64,000 bases of DNA from Microbacterium atlanticum (GCF_015277815.1 NZ_CP063813.1:1240001-1304000), one strand, 5' to 3'; shown: positions 1-9,454, counted from the stretch's first letter. Translations and numbers: made by a program. The notes: generated by a model from the sequence alone, not told the origin.

Positions 1-1
1 C

Positions 2-280
2 GCGTTCATCCTGTCGTTCTTCGTCCAGCTGGTCGCCCTGATCCTGGGCATCGTCGCGCTCGTCCAGAGCCGCAAGGCGGGTCACAAGAACGGCTGGGCG
101 CTGGCCGCCATCATCATCTCCGCCGTGCTGATGGTCCTCGGCGTCATCCTGTTCTTCGCGCTCGTCGTGCCCCTGCTGACCTTCTCGTCGGAGGTGCTGC
201 AGGCCTGCCAGGCCGTCGACTTCCAGGGCACCGTGGAGGTCCGCGGGCTTCCCGTCGACTGCTCGAACGTCTCCAACTGA
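2..280 (+). CDS. DUF4190-type membrane protein, C-terminal fragment
   Basis: The gene enters from the left edge, so its start is missing. The readable 92 residues show a hydrophobic segment (about residues 1-21), a short polar loop with QSRKAGHKNGWA, a second hydrophobic segment (about residues 33-58), and a tail with two cysteines (ACQAV and VDCSNV). Two membrane helices separated by a basic K-N-G-W loop is the usual look of DUF4190 proteins, which are small membrane proteins of unknown function. The two tail cysteines would lie outside the membrane and could form a disulfide; that is inference. Confidence 0.7.
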   Translation, partial: AFILSFFVQLVALILGIVALVQSRKAGHKNGWALAAIIISAVLMVLGVILFFALVVPLLTFSSEVLQACQAVDFQGTVEVRGLPVDCSNVSN

Positions 281-332
281 CCTCCTCGGCGGCCGGTGCT
301 CCACGCAGCGCCGGCCGTCGTGGTGTCCGACG

Positions 333-1196
333 TCAGCCGAGGATGCGGCAGTGGGTGGTCAGCGCCCCGATCCCGTCGATGCCGACGGTGACGGTCGACC
401 TGTCGCGCAGAAAGACCTGCGGATCGCGCGAGTAGCCGGCCCCGCCCGGGCTGCCGGTCGAGATCAGCGTTCCCGGCAGCAGCGTCGCCGACTTCGACAG
501 GTGCGAGATCAGCGTCGCGACCGGCCGCACCATCTGCGCGGTGGACGCGTCCTGCAGCGTCCTGCCGTCCAGCACCGTCCAGATGTGCAGGCGCTGCGGG
601 TCGGGCACCTCGTCGGCGGTCACGACGAACGGGCCGGTCGGGGTGAACCCGTCGAACGACTTGCATCGGGACCACTGCGCCTCGGAGTACTGGATGTCGC
701 GGGCGGTGATGTCGTTGACCACCGTGTACCCCCAGACGTGGTCGAGCGCCTGCTCCGGCTCGACGTCCTTCGCCGGGGTGCCGATGATCACGCCCAGCTC
801 GGCCTCGTAGTCCACGGACTCGCTCAGCGTCCGCGGCCAGATCGTGGTGCCGTCGTGACCGGCGAGCGAGTTCGGCCACAGCACGAAGACGGTCGGCGTG
901 GAGTCGGTCTTGAGACCGAGCTCGCTGGAGTGCGCGGCGTAGTTGAGCCCGATCGCCAGGACCACCGGGGGAGCGAGGACCGCGGACGCGTAGCGCATGC
1001 CGTCCAGCGGATGCCGCGACCCGCCGTCGGCCGCGTCGCGCACGCGCGACAGCAGCTCGTGGCCGCCGGCGATCAGCTCCTCGAGGGTTCGTGGTGCGCC
1101 GTCGAACAGCTCTGCCACGATGACCGCCTGGTCGTCCTCGATCAGCGCGAGTCTCGGCCCACCCGACTCGGTCGGCACGACATGGGCGAAGCGCAT
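333..1196 (-). CDS. Fumarylacetoacetate hydrolase (FAH) family protein
   Basis: This 287-residue protein has the FAH C-terminal fold, whose members hydrolyse, isomerise or decarboxylate 2-keto acids with a divalent metal. Visible motifs are GLNYAAHSSELG (about residues 83-94), the metal-site acidic residues in SVDYEAELG (E131, E133), NDITARDIQ with D162, and SFDGFTPTGP. The substrate cannot be told from sequence, and no catabolic neighbours suggest one. The start ATG lies 6 nt after TAGTTT on the minus strand, which fits a leaderless transcript. It is divergent from the PrsW gene. Confidence 0.88.
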   Translation of the reverse strand: MRFAHVVPTESGGPRLALIEDDQAVIVAELFDGAPRTLEELIAGGHELLSRVRDAADGGSRHPLDGMRYASAVLAPPVVLAIGLNYAAHSSELGLKTDSTPTVFVLWPNSLAGHDGTTIWPRTLSESVDYEAELGVIIGTPAKDVEPEQALDHVWGYTVVNDITARDIQYSEAQWSRCKSFDGFTPTGPFVVTADEVPDPQRLHIWTVLDGRTLQDASTAQMVRPVATLISHLSKSATLLPGTLISTGSPGGAGYSRDPQVFLRDRSTVTVGIDGIGALTTHCRILG

Positions 1197-1284
1197 CCTC
1201 CCAAACTACTCACTCGGCGGCGGGGTGGGCCGCCCGACGGGGCGCGCGCGTCCGCTGCGGCGTTCGCCGCCATAGGCTGTGCGC

Positions 1285-2514
1285 ATGACGCACGACCCCG
1301 GCGCCTCCCGTCCGAGGCCCTCCCTCACGCCGCCGGAGTTCGCCTCCGCTCTCGCGCAGCCCCGCCATGCCGCGCCGGCGGCCATCACCCCTCCCGCGAG
1401 GTCGCCATCGCCGGTGCCCGTCGCCGCGCCTGCGGCGGCTGGCCGCGGTCGGTCCGCGTCGATCTGGATCATCGGCATCCTGGTGCTCATCCTCATCGCG
1501 CTGGTCGGCTACTTCCTCAACGCCCTCGGCCCGGGCGCGTCGATCATCGGGATGGTGCTCGCGCTCATCCCGCTCGCGGGGGTCCTCGTCGCCGTCCGCC
1601 TCGTCGACCGATGGGAGCCCGAGCCGAAGGGGCTGCTGATCCTCGCGGTGGCGTGGGGCGCGATCGCCGCCGTCGGCATCGCCCTGGGAGTCGACCTGGT
1701 GCTCACCATCGTGTTCGGCGGTGCCGACTCCGCCGCCAGGGATGTGATGCGCACCGTGGTGCAGGCTCCGGTGGTGGAGGAGCTCGCCAAGGGGCTCGGC
1801 GTCCTCCTCATCTTCGCGACGGCCCGCCGCGCGTTCGACGGGCCCGTCGACGGCATCGTCTACGGCGCGCTGGTGGGGGCGGGCTTCGCCTTCACCGAGA
1901 ACATCCAGTACTTCGCAGTCAGCTTCATCGAGGGGGGCGCCGCCGAGACGTCCACGACGTTCTTCGTGCGCGGCATCCTGTCGCCCTTCGCACACGTGAT
2001 GTTCACGAGCGTGACCGGCTTCGCCCTGGGACTCGCCGCGCGGCGCGGCCTGTCCACCGGGCAGGCGATCGGTCCGTGGCTGATCGGCCTGGCGGGAGCC
2101 GTCGCGCTGCACGCCTTCTGGAACGGCTCGGCGCTGTTCGGCGACTTCTTCTTCCTCTACCTGACCCTCCAGGTGCCGCTGTTCATCGGCTTCGTGCTGG
2201 GCATCGTGGCGCTTCGCCGCGAGGAGTCGCGGCTGACCCGGCGACGGCTGGGCGACTACGCCGCGGCGGGGTGGTTCACACCTCAGGAGGTGGAGATGCT
2301 CGCCACCTCCGCCGGCCGCAAGACGGCGCTCGCGTGGGCGCGCACTCTGCGCGGCGACCGTTCGCCGCTCATGAAGACGTTCATCGCCGACGCGACCGCA
2401 CTCGCCGCCACTCGCCAGCGGGCGATCACCGGGCGTGACCCGATGGCGGCCTCGGAGGAGCGGGAGCTGCTGGCGAAGACCGCCGCCACGCGTGCGGCCA
2501 TGTTCGCGCCGTGA
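1285..2514 (+). CDS. PrsW family intramembrane metalloprotease
   Basis: A 409-residue polytopic membrane protein with the PrsW/CPBP-like glutamic-type protease motifs: VVEELAKGLG (EExxK), GFAFTENIQYF (FxxxE) and the later histidine motifs HVMFTSVTG and HAFWNGS. An N-terminal proline-rich cytoplasmic stretch of about 60 residues precedes the first helix, and a hydrophilic tail of about 100 residues follows the last. PrsW cleaves anti-sigma factors in Bacillus; the target here is unknown. ATG at 1285 is preferred over GTG at 1279, because TAGGCT ends 6 nt before the ATG and the GTG would sit before the expected transcript start. Confidence 0.85.
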   Translation: MTHDPGASRPRPSLTPPEFASALAQPRHAAPAAITPPARSPSPVPVAAPAAAGRGRSASIWIIGILVLILIALVGYFLNALGPGASIIGMVLALIPLAGVLVAVRLVDRWEPEPKGLLILAVAWGAIAAVGIALGVDLVLTIVFGGADSAARDVMRTVVQAPVVEELAKGLGVLLIFATARRAFDGPVDGIVYGALVGAGFAFTENIQYFAVSFIEGGAAETSTTFFVRGILSPFAHVMFTSVTGFALGLAARRGLSTGQAIGPWLIGLAGAVALHAFWNGSALFGDFFFLYLTLQVPLFIGFVLGIVALRREESRLTRRRLGDYAAAGWFTPQEVEMLATSAGRKTALAWARTLRGDRSPLMKTFIADATALAATRQRAITGRDPMAASEERELLAKTAATRAAMFAP

Positions 2515-2559
2515 CCCTTGACACCGCGCGGGGCGCCCCGGCATGCTGAAACCAGACCA

Positions 2560-2610
2560 ACTCAGCGCTCGGTAGACACGCAGGCATCGCCGCGGCACCG
2601 GGCGCTGAGT
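2560..2610. terminator. Inverted repeat downstream of the PrsW gene
   Basis: Arms ACTCAGCGC (2560-2568) and GCGCTGAGT (2602-2610) are perfect complements around a 33-nt spacer. It lies 45 nt after the PrsW stop and may end that transcript. There is no U-run, so termination is inferred. Confidence 0.4.
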
Positions 2611-2665
2611 CTTGATACGACCCGGGTCAATGCGAGGAACGAGCGTTGACGCGGGTCGTATCAAG
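2611..2665. repeat. Long imperfect palindrome, 23-nt arms
   Basis: The left arm 2611-2633 begins CTTGATACGACCCG and the right arm 2643-2665 ends CGGGTCGTATCAAG. The arms match at 21 of 23 positions around the 9-nt loop GAGGAACGA. This is part of the 350-nt gene-free stretch 2515-2864, which holds only repeats and the promoter of the FKBP gene. Confidence 0.8.
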
Positions 2666-2817
2666 ATCGAGTAGCGAGCTCTGCGAGCGTATCGAGATCT
2701 CCCGTCCCGCTGTGCTGCGAGCGTATCGAGATCTCCCGTCCCGCTGTGCTGCGAGCGTATCGAGATCTCCCGTCCCGCTGTTCTGCGAGCTCTGCGAGCG
2801 CATCGAGATCTCCTCGG
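2666..2817. repeat. 34-bp tandem repeat array, REP-like intergenic element
   Basis: Three consecutive 34-nt units begin at 2685, 2719 and 2753, each starting GAGCGTATCGAGATCTCC. Units 1 and 2 are identical and unit 3 differs by one base near its end. A spacer GAGCTCTGC and a fourth, truncated and diverged copy follow (2796-2817). The leading segment GAGTAGCGAGCTCTGCGAGC resembles palindromic intergenic elements that I recall from Micrococcales genomes. An open frame runs through the array into the FKBP gene but looks like an artefact. Confidence 0.85.
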
Positions 2818-2864
2818 CCACCACCCGCCCTGCGTGCCCGTCGCATTCCTGCTTGGATGGAGTC

Positions 2865-3233
2865 ATGACTGACGACCGCACCAAGCCCGAGATCGACGCA
2901 CCCGCCGGCCCGGCTCCGGCCGACCTCGTCGTCCGCGACCTCGTCGTGGGCACCGGCACCGAGGCGAAGCCGGGCGACACCGTGACCGTCCACTACGTGG
3001 GCGTCGAGTACGACTCCGGCGAGGAGTTCGACTCGTCGTGGAACCGCGGCGAGAGCATCCAGTTCCCGCTGCGCGGCCTCATCCAGGGCTGGCAGGACGG
3101 CATCCCCGGCATGAAGGAGGGCGGTCGCCGCGAGCTGGTGATCCCGCCGCACCTGGCCTACGGACCGGCCGGCGGCCACTTCCTCGGCGGCAAGACCCTC
3201 ATCTTCGTCATCGACCTCGTGAAGGTCGGCTGA
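2865..3233 (+). CDS. FKBP-type peptidyl-prolyl cis-trans isomerase
   Basis: A 122-residue single-domain FKBP that accelerates proline cis-trans isomerisation during folding. Landmarks are GTGTEAKPGDTVTVHYVG, the EFDSSW strand, FPL..LIQGWQDGIPGMKEGGRR and the end strand LIFVIDLVKVG. There is no signal peptide or lipobox, so it is cytoplasmic. ATG 2865 is chosen because the fold begins just after it. Starting further upstream at 2646 would translate the tandem repeats. TTGGAT ends 6 nt before the ATG and may be its -10 box. Confidence 0.9.
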   Translation: MTDDRTKPEIDAPAGPAPADLVVRDLVVGTGTEAKPGDTVTVHYVGVEYDSGEEFDSSWNRGESIQFPLRGLIQGWQDGIPGMKEGGRRELVIPPHLAYGPAGGHFLGGKTLIFVIDLVKVG

Positions 3234-3249
3234 CCCCACCGCCACCCAT

Positions 3250-3285
3250 GGAAGGGGACGGATGCCGCGGCATCCGTCCCCTTCC
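3250..3285. terminator. Perfect 18-bp palindromic hairpin after the FKBP gene
   Basis: The arms 3250-3267 and 3268-3285 are exact reverse complements centred on GGATGCCG|CGGCATCC, located 17 nt after the stop codon. It is very likely the transcription terminator, although without a long U-run. Confidence 0.75.
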
Positions 3286-3402
3286 TCGTCTCCTCGCCGG
3301 TTCCGAGGAATTTTCATTCACGGGAATAGACAAGGCCGCCGCCGCGTTCCACCCCGTATGCCCGCTGACGCGGGCACTCCCCGAACCGAACGAAGGACGA
3401 AC

Positions 3403-3966
3403 ATGACTGACGCCACGGCAATCGACATCCCCGGCTACAGGACGGGCACGTGGGTGCTCGACCCCGCACACAGTGAGGTGACGTTCAGCGTGCGTCACAT
3501 GATGATCTCGAAGGTGCGCGGCACGTTCGGCATGAAGAGTGCGACGCTCGTGGCGCCGGAGAACCCGCTCGAGGCGACCGTCGTGGCCAGTGTCGACGTC
3601 GCGTCCGTGGACACCAAGGACGAGGCGCGCGACAACCACCTGCGCTCCGCGGACTTCTTCGACGTCGAGAACCACCCCACCATGGAGTTCCGCTCCACGG
3701 GTGCGCGTGTCGAGGACGGCGACTTCCTGGTCGACGGCGACCTCACCATCCGCGGTGTCACCAAGCCCGTGACCTTCGAGTTCGACTTCGGCGGCTTCGG
3801 CGTCGACCCGTGGGGCAACTACAAGGCCGGTGCGACGGCGAAGACCGTGGTCAACCGCGAGGAGTTCGGCCTCACCTGGAACGCCGCGCTCGAGACCGGC
3901 GGGGTCCTCGTCGGCAAGGACATCACCATCACCCTCGACCTGCAAGGCGCGCACCAGGCCGCGTGA
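3403..3966 (+). CDS. YceI family protein
   Basis: A 187-residue YceI-fold lipocalin-like protein. The family binds amphiphilic or polyisoprenoid ligands in a beta-barrel. Landmarks are GTWVLDPAHSEVTFSVRHMM near the N-terminus, ARDNHLRSADFFDVENHPTMEF, the GDLTIRGVTKPVTFEFDF strand pair and the terminal GKDITITLDL. No signal peptide is present, so unlike E. coli YceI it should be cytoplasmic. GAAGGA lies 6 nt before the ATG. It is flanked by hairpins on both sides and so is probably monocistronic. Confidence 0.92.
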   Translation: MTDATAIDIPGYRTGTWVLDPAHSEVTFSVRHMMISKVRGTFGMKSATLVAPENPLEATVVASVDVASVDTKDEARDNHLRSADFFDVENHPTMEFRSTGARVEDGDFLVDGDLTIRGVTKPVTFEFDFGGFGVDPWGNYKAGATAKTVVNREEFGLTWNAALETGGVLVGKDITITLDLQGAHQAA

Positions 3967-3975
3967 GCAGCCGCG

Positions 3976-4014
3976 GGATGAGCGGATGCCTCGGCCCGAG
4001 GCATCCGCTCATCC
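3976..4014. terminator. Bidirectional terminator between yceI and a DMT exporter
   Basis: The 19-nt arms 3976-3994 and 3996-4014 pair perfectly around a single base. The core is GCGGATGCCTCGG/CCGAGGCATCCGC. It lies between two convergent genes and can serve both. Confidence 0.8.
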
Positions 4015-4038
4015 GCCTGCGCAGAGCCGCGCGCCCCG

Positions 4039-4977
4039 TCAGACGCCGGTGCGCCGGCGGAGCCTGTCCTGGGCGAGCAGGATGCCCAGGAAGATGACCA
4101 GGGCGCCGACGGGCTCGTTCCACGACATCGTCTCGCCCAGGATCAGGATGCCGAGGACGACGCCGACGACCGGCGTGATGTAGGTGACTGTCGAGGCGCG
4201 GGTCGGACCCCATGCCCGCACGGTGTTCTGGCTCCAGACGTACGCGATGCCGGTGCCGAGGCAGCCGAGCATCAGCAGGCTCGCGACGATGGGCAGGTCC
4301 AGGCGCACGGGAGTGAGCACGAGGAACGGGGTGAGCACGGCCATGACCACGCCCGCCATCGCGATGTAGCCGAAGGTGAACCCCAGCGCGGACATCCCGG
4401 TGTTCGACGCGAACCGCCGCATGTAGGCCAGGCTGAACCCGTAGCTGGCCGTCGCGCCGAGGATGGCCAGTTCCGCCACGAGGCTGCCGTCCAGCGCGAT
4501 GCCCTGCCAGGGCGCGATGATGAGCAGCACGCCCAGCACGCCGACGGCGATGCCGACGACCTGCAGCGTCTTGAGGCGCTCGACCCGGAACACCAGCCAC
4601 GCCATCACCGCCGTCATGATCGGCGTCGTGGCGTTGAAGATGCTCGCCACCCCCGAACTGACGTGCTGCTGGGCCCACGAGAACAGCAGGAACGGGAACA
4701 CGCAGAAGGTGAGGCCGAGCACGGTCAGGTGGCCCCACACGCGGATGCTGCGCGACAGATGCTCCCGGCGCGCGAGGACCAGCACGCCGAGGGTGAGCGC
4801 GCCGAGGACGATACGCGTCCACGCGACCTGCGCAGGCGAGATGCCTTCCAGCGAGACCTTCATGAACAGGAAGCTCGCACCCCACACGACTCCCGCCAGC
4901 ACGAACTGGACGGTCACCCATCGCGTCGACGGCGCGACTGTGGGCTGCACCGCGGGAAGCGCCTGGGTCATGGCCAT
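4039..4977 (-). CDS. EamA/DMT family transporter
   Basis: A 312-residue membrane protein with about ten predicted helices in two EamA repeats, the drug/metabolite exporter superfamily. Typical signatures are VVWGASFLFMKVSLEGISP (repeat 1) and the second-repeat end ITPVVGVVLGILILGETMS followed by GALVIFLGILL. The substrate is unknown. ATG 4977 is supported by TACCGT ending 6 nt upstream on the minus strand; an alternative ATG lies two codons later. The adjacent MFS exporter gene is on the same strand. Confidence 0.88.
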   Translation of the reverse strand: MAMTQALPAVQPTVAPSTRWVTVQFVLAGVVWGASFLFMKVSLEGISPAQVAWTRIVLGALTLGVLVLARREHLSRSIRVWGHLTVLGLTFCVFPFLLFSWAQQHVSSGVASIFNATTPIMTAVMAWLVFRVERLKTLQVVGIAVGVLGVLLIIAPWQGIALDGSLVAELAILGATASYGFSLAYMRRFASNTGMSALGFTFGYIAMAGVVMAVLTPFLVLTPVRLDLPIVASLLMLGCLGTGIAYVWSQNTVRAWGPTRASTVTYITPVVGVVLGILILGETMSWNEPVGALVIFLGILLAQDRLRRRTGV

Positions 4978-5060
4978 TCCGCCACGGTATGACCATGTGG
5001 ACGTGTCGGCGACGGTGAGCGGATGCGACGTCCGAAATCCGCCGATGTGCGGCGGTCCGG

Positions 5061-6374
<1,314 letters not shown>

Positions 6375-6465
6375 CCCCGAACCCCAGCGCGGCTGCCGTC
6401 TTGCACAGGTTCGAGCGTACCCGCGCCGGAGCGGCGTCCGGTTCGCTGCGGCATCCCGCTGCTGG

Positions 6466-6471
6466 TAGACT
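6466..6471 (+). promoter_or_regulatory. -10 box (TAGACT) of rpsO
   Basis: TAGACT predicts a transcript start near 6478 and an 80-nt leader before the rpsO ATG. Such leaders often bind S15 for autoregulation; that role is inferred. Confidence 0.55.
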
Positions 6472-6560
6472 CTTCAGGTTGCCGTTGGATCGGCCGCGGA
6501 GAAAGAGAGCTCGCACATCGGGTGACGGGCACCGCGCAACAAGCAGAGAGGGGATCACCT

Positions 6561-6830
6561 ATGGCACTGGATGCAGACGTCAAGAAGGCGATCATCGAAG
6601 AGTACGCGACGCACCCCGGTGACACCGGATCCCCCGAGGTGCAGGTCGCGATGCTGACGCAGCGCATCAAGGACCTCACCGAGCACCTCAAGGAGCACAA
6701 GCACGACCACCACTCGCGTCGTGGGCTGTTCCTGCTCGTCGGTCAGCGCCGCCGTCTCCTGGGCTACCTCCAGGACATCGACATCAACCGTTACCGCTCG
6801 CTCATCGAGCGTCTCGGTCTGCGGCGCTAG
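6561..6830 (+). CDS. rpsO: 30S ribosomal protein S15
   Basis: This 89-residue protein is the standard length of S15, a primary 16S rRNA binder of the small-subunit platform. Recognisable stretches are [44 protein letters not shown] and the end [12 protein letters not shown]. The ribosome site GAGAGGGG lies 8 nt before the ATG. Often rpsO is next to pnp; here pnp is 17 kb away on the same strand. Confidence 0.98.
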   Translation: MALDADVKKAIIEEYATHPGDTGSPEVQVAMLTQRIKDLTEHLKEHKHDHHSRRGLFLLVGQRRRLLGYLQDIDINRYRSLIERLGLRR

Positions 6831-6883
6831 CCGCAGTCGATAAGGCATCACGCCCAGCGTTCAATCGCGCAGAACATTCTTGG

Positions 6884-6912
6884 AAGGCCTCCCCACGGTG
6901 TGGGGAGGCCTT
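6884..6912 (+). terminator. Terminator of rpsO
   Basis: A 13-bp perfect stem AAGGCCTCCCCAC/GTGGGGAGGCCTT with loop GGT, 53 nt after the rpsO stop. Confidence 0.85.
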
Positions 6913-6944
6913 CGTCATTCCCGACATGCCCGCCGAACCGGGGC

Positions 6945-6989
6945 GTTTCGGCCGAGACAGGAGATGACGTCCCCGGTCTCGGCCGAAAC
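6945..6989. repeat. Inverted repeat GTTTCGGCCGAGAC
   Basis: Arms GTTTCGGCCGAGAC (6945-6958) and GTCTCGGCCGAAAC (6976-6989) are perfect complements with a 17-nt loop, and GGGG/CCCC flanks extend the pairing after a mismatch. It is distinct from the rpsO terminator and lies between convergent genes. Confidence 0.75.
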
Positions 6990-7033
6990 CCCCAGGCTCG
7001 AAGGCTCGGCCGCGACTCGAGGGTGCAGCGGGC

Positions 7034-7079
7034 GGGCGGATGCCTCAAGCCGAGGCGGGCGGATGCCTCAGGCTGAGGC
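7034..7079. repeat. 23-bp tandem duplication across a stop codon
   Basis: Two 23-nt units (7034-7056, 7057-7079), both beginning GGGCGGATGCCTCA, differ at two positions. Each folds as a small GCCTCA/TGAGGC hairpin. The second copy contains the last codons and the stop of the oxygenase gene on the minus strand, so the unit was copied from the gene end outward. Confidence 0.75.
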
Positions 7080-8105
7080 GGCGCGGGCGGCGACGAGTTC
7101 CGGGTGGTGCAGCTCGGCCACGTCGGGGTGGGCGCGCAGGCGCGACTTCAGCGCGTTCTCGCCGTAGAGCGCATGGATCGGATTGGCGGGATCCTGCGTG
7201 ACGCCGCGCGCGTGCGCCGCGAGGTCGGCCGGCAGCTCGATGAGCGGGAGGCGCTTGTCGAGGGCCGGGTTGAAGAAGAACGGCACCGAGATCCGGTCGT
7301 CGGGGTAGGTCGGTGAGATCACGCGGTGCTTCGTGGCGATGAGGTACCCCTGGGTGGCGTACTCCAGCAGCTCCCCGATGTTGACCACGAACGCACCGGG
7401 GACCGGGGGAGCGTCCACCCAGTGCCATTCTCCGGTGGCGCCATCCCTGCGCTCGACCTGGAGGCCGCCCTTGCCGGGCTCGACCCACAGCAGCGTCAGC
7501 ACGCCCGAGTCCTTGTGCGCCCCCACGCCCTGCTGCGGCGTGGGATCCTCGGTGCCCGGGTATCGGACGATCTTGATCAGCGTCGACGGCTCGCCGAAGT
7601 GCTCGTCGAAGTAGTTCTCGCCGGCGCCGAGCGACAGGGCCCACGCGCGCAGCAGCTTGCGGGCGACCCCCGAGAGGTGGTCGTGCCACTCCGAGACGAC
7701 CTCGCGCAGCTCGGGCTGCGCCGCCGGCCAGAGGTTGGGACCGATCAGCCGGGCGAAGTCGGGCGCATCGGGGTCGCTCACCACCGGGCGCTCCGGGCCG
7801 ATGTCGATCTGCTCGCGCCAGTCGACCTTGCCCTGGGTGCGCTCGCCGCCCACCCGCGTGTAGCCGCGGAAGTGCGGGCTCTTGACGTTCTCGATCGCCA
7901 GCTTGTCGGCTTCGGGAAGGGCGAAGAAGCCCCGTGCGGCGCGGTGGAGGCGCTGCTCGAGCTCGGCCGACTCACCGGTGCCGGTGAGGTAGAAGAAGCC
8001 GACGTCATGCGTGGCCGCGCGCAGGTCGTCCCGGAACTGCGCGGCGGCGTCCGGCCCCGCATCCAGCTGCGACAGGTCGAGGATCGGCAGGTTCAGCTCG
8101 GTCAT
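7068..8105 (-). CDS. 2-oxoglutarate/Fe(II)-dependent dioxygenase, isopenicillin N synthase-like
   Basis: A 345-residue enzyme with the N-terminal DIOX_N region (residues 5-130) and the C-terminal 2OG-Fe(II) oxygenase jelly roll. The iron ligands are H197 and D199 in GAHKDSG and H260 in ATKHRV. R271 and S273 (RIS) bind the 2-oxoglutarate carboxylate. These enzymes hydroxylate or desaturate small molecules; the substrate is not predictable here. TACCCT ends 6 nt before the ATG, again leaderless. Similar single-gene copies occur widely in actinobacteria as isopenicillin N synthase family oxygenases, without an antibiotic cluster. Confidence 0.9.
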   Translation of the reverse strand: MTELNLPILDLSQLDAGPDAAAQFRDDLRAATHDVGFFYLTGTGESAELEQRLHRAARGFFALPEADKLAIENVKSPHFRGYTRVGGERTQGKVDWREQIDIGPERPVVSDPDAPDFARLIGPNLWPAAQPELREVVSEWHDHLSGVARKLLRAWALSLGAGENYFDEHFGEPSTLIKIVRYPGTEDPTPQQGVGAHKDSGVLTLLWVEPGKGGLQVERRDGATGEWHWVDAPPVPGAFVVNIGELLEYATQGYLIATKHRVISPTYPDDRISVPFFFNPALDKRLPLIELPADLAAHARGVTQDPANPIHALYGENALKSRLRAHPDVAELHHPELVAARAASA

Positions 8106-8118
8106 GAGGCGAGGGTAA

Positions 8119-8138
8119 GCGGATGCTGCGGCATCCGC
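8119..8138 (-). terminator. Short hairpin after the acyltransferase gene
   Basis: GCGGATGC-TGCG-GCATCCGC, an 8-bp stem with a 4-nt loop, downstream of the minus-strand acyltransferase and just upstream of the oxygenase -10 box. Confidence 0.45.
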
Positions 8139-8190
8139 CGGTTTGTTGCGAAGGGTTAAGCGGGGGCCGAGTCGGACCTCGACCGCGCCC

Positions 8191-9366
8191 TCAGCCGTTC
8201 TGCCGCGGATCCGGCCGCGCGGCGCGGGGCTGCTCGCGCGGCCGGCGCGACCCGGTGGGGTCGCTGCGGCGTCCCTCGGTGCGTGCCAGCGCCCGGTCGG
8301 CGAACAACCACGCCGGTCGCGGCTCCACGAGGGGGCGGAACAGCCGGCGGACGGGCTTGGTCGCCAGGCCCAGCGCGATGAGGACCGACATCACGATCAC
8401 CAGCGGCAGCCACAGCCACGTGGGCTCGGCGTTGCGCAGCACGCCGCTCTCGCGGAACGGATACAGCACGAACGAGTGCAGCAGGTAGACGTACATCGTG
8501 TACTGGCCGAAGTGCGTCCACCAGTGGGTGTCGCGGGGAAGGAGCGCGAAGAATGCCGTCGACAGCAGCACGGCCACGAGCATCAGCGCGAGTCGCACGC
8601 CGCCGGCCCACCACTGGGTGCCGCCGATGGCCGCGTAGTTCTCGTCGTAGAAGAGCCACTCCCGGAGGTTCATCTCGCGCCAGCCGTCGACGAAGAACCA
8701 TGCCGTCCACGCCGCCAGCGCGAACAGGCCGATCGCGGCCGGGATCACCCACCAGGGGCGGCGGTCGAGAAGGCGCAGCCGTGCGACGACGTCGCGCTCG
8801 CGCAGCCACCATCCGAGCGTGAAGAAGGGCAGCAGTCCCAGCGTGCGCGACAGCGAGAACGTCGAGTCGATGTTGGGCAGGTAGCCCGCACCGATCGAGA
8901 TCACGACGGTCCACAGCAGCGGCCAGCGCAGCAGCGCGAGATAGGGGAGGACCACGCGGAAGATGCCGAGCGCGAGCAGGAACCACAGGGTCCACGACGG
9001 CTGAGTGAGGTTGGGGTTGGCCTGCCCCTCGACGAGCCATTTCGTGAGCGTCCACAGGCCTTCGAACACCACGTACGGCACGAGGATGTCGGTGATGACC
9101 CGGGCCATCTGCCGGCGGGTCGGGGCGTCGGACTTCGAGAAGTACCCCGAGATGATGGCGAACGCCGGCATGTGGAACGCGTAGATCAGCAGGTACAGGC
9201 TCAGCGCGACGTCGGAGTCGTAGGTGAGTCGCTGGACCGCATGACCGAGCACGACCAGCACGATGCAGGCGAAGCGCGCGTTGTCCCAGAACGGCGTGCG
9301 TCGCTTGGGGCGGGGGATCGACCCCGTCGGTGTGGCCGCCGTGGGCGGAACGCTGCTGCCGGTCAT
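8191..9366 (-). CDS. Membrane acyltransferase, fucose 4-O-acetylase-like (acyltransferase 3)
   Basis: A 391-residue protein with about ten membrane helices. The family signature is at the N-terminus: FWDNARFACIVLVVLGHA with the conserved histidine, followed by YAFHMPAFAIISGYF. These enzymes transfer acyl groups to cell-surface carbohydrates, peptidoglycan or exported metabolites. The hydrophilic C-terminal 55 residues are Arg/Pro-rich. ATG 9366 follows GAGAGG by 5 nt, so I prefer it to GTG 9372. It follows the sugar operon on the same strand but a hairpin separates them. Confidence 0.85.
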   Translation of the reverse strand: MTGSSVPPTAATPTGSIPRPKRRTPFWDNARFACIVLVVLGHAVQRLTYDSDVALSLYLLIYAFHMPAFAIISGYFSKSDAPTRRQMARVITDILVPYVVFEGLWTLTKWLVEGQANPNLTQPSWTLWFLLALGIFRVVLPYLALLRWPLLWTVVISIGAGYLPNIDSTFSLSRTLGLLPFFTLGWWLRERDVVARLRLLDRRPWWVIPAAIGLFALAAWTAWFFVDGWREMNLREWLFYDENYAAIGGTQWWAGGVRLALMLVAVLLSTAFFALLPRDTHWWTHFGQYTMYVYLLHSFVLYPFRESGVLRNAEPTWLWLPLVIVMSVLIALGLATKPVRRLFRPLVEPRPAWLFADRALARTEGRRSDPTGSRRPREQPRAARPDPRQNG

Positions 9367-9414
9367 CGTCACCTCTCGCGCGGGCCCAACCAGACTATCC
9401 GTGAGATGACGACG

Positions 9415-9454
9415 CGACGGATGCCGCCACCGGCGTCGGTGGCGGCATCCGTCG
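9415..9454 (-). terminator. Terminator of the sugar ABC operon
   Basis: Perfect 18-bp arms 9415-9432 and 9437-9454 with loop GCGT, core GGATGCCGCCACCG. It lies 18 nt past the last permease stop. Confidence 0.85.

Noticed and set aside
2685..2817. Possible CRISPR array
   Set aside because: The 34-nt units are contiguous with no unique spacers, and no cas gene is near.
2646..2864. An N-terminal extension of the FKBP gene through the tandem repeats
   Set aside because: The extension repeats with the DNA unit and has no counterpart in FKBP proteins; ATG 2865 suits the fold.
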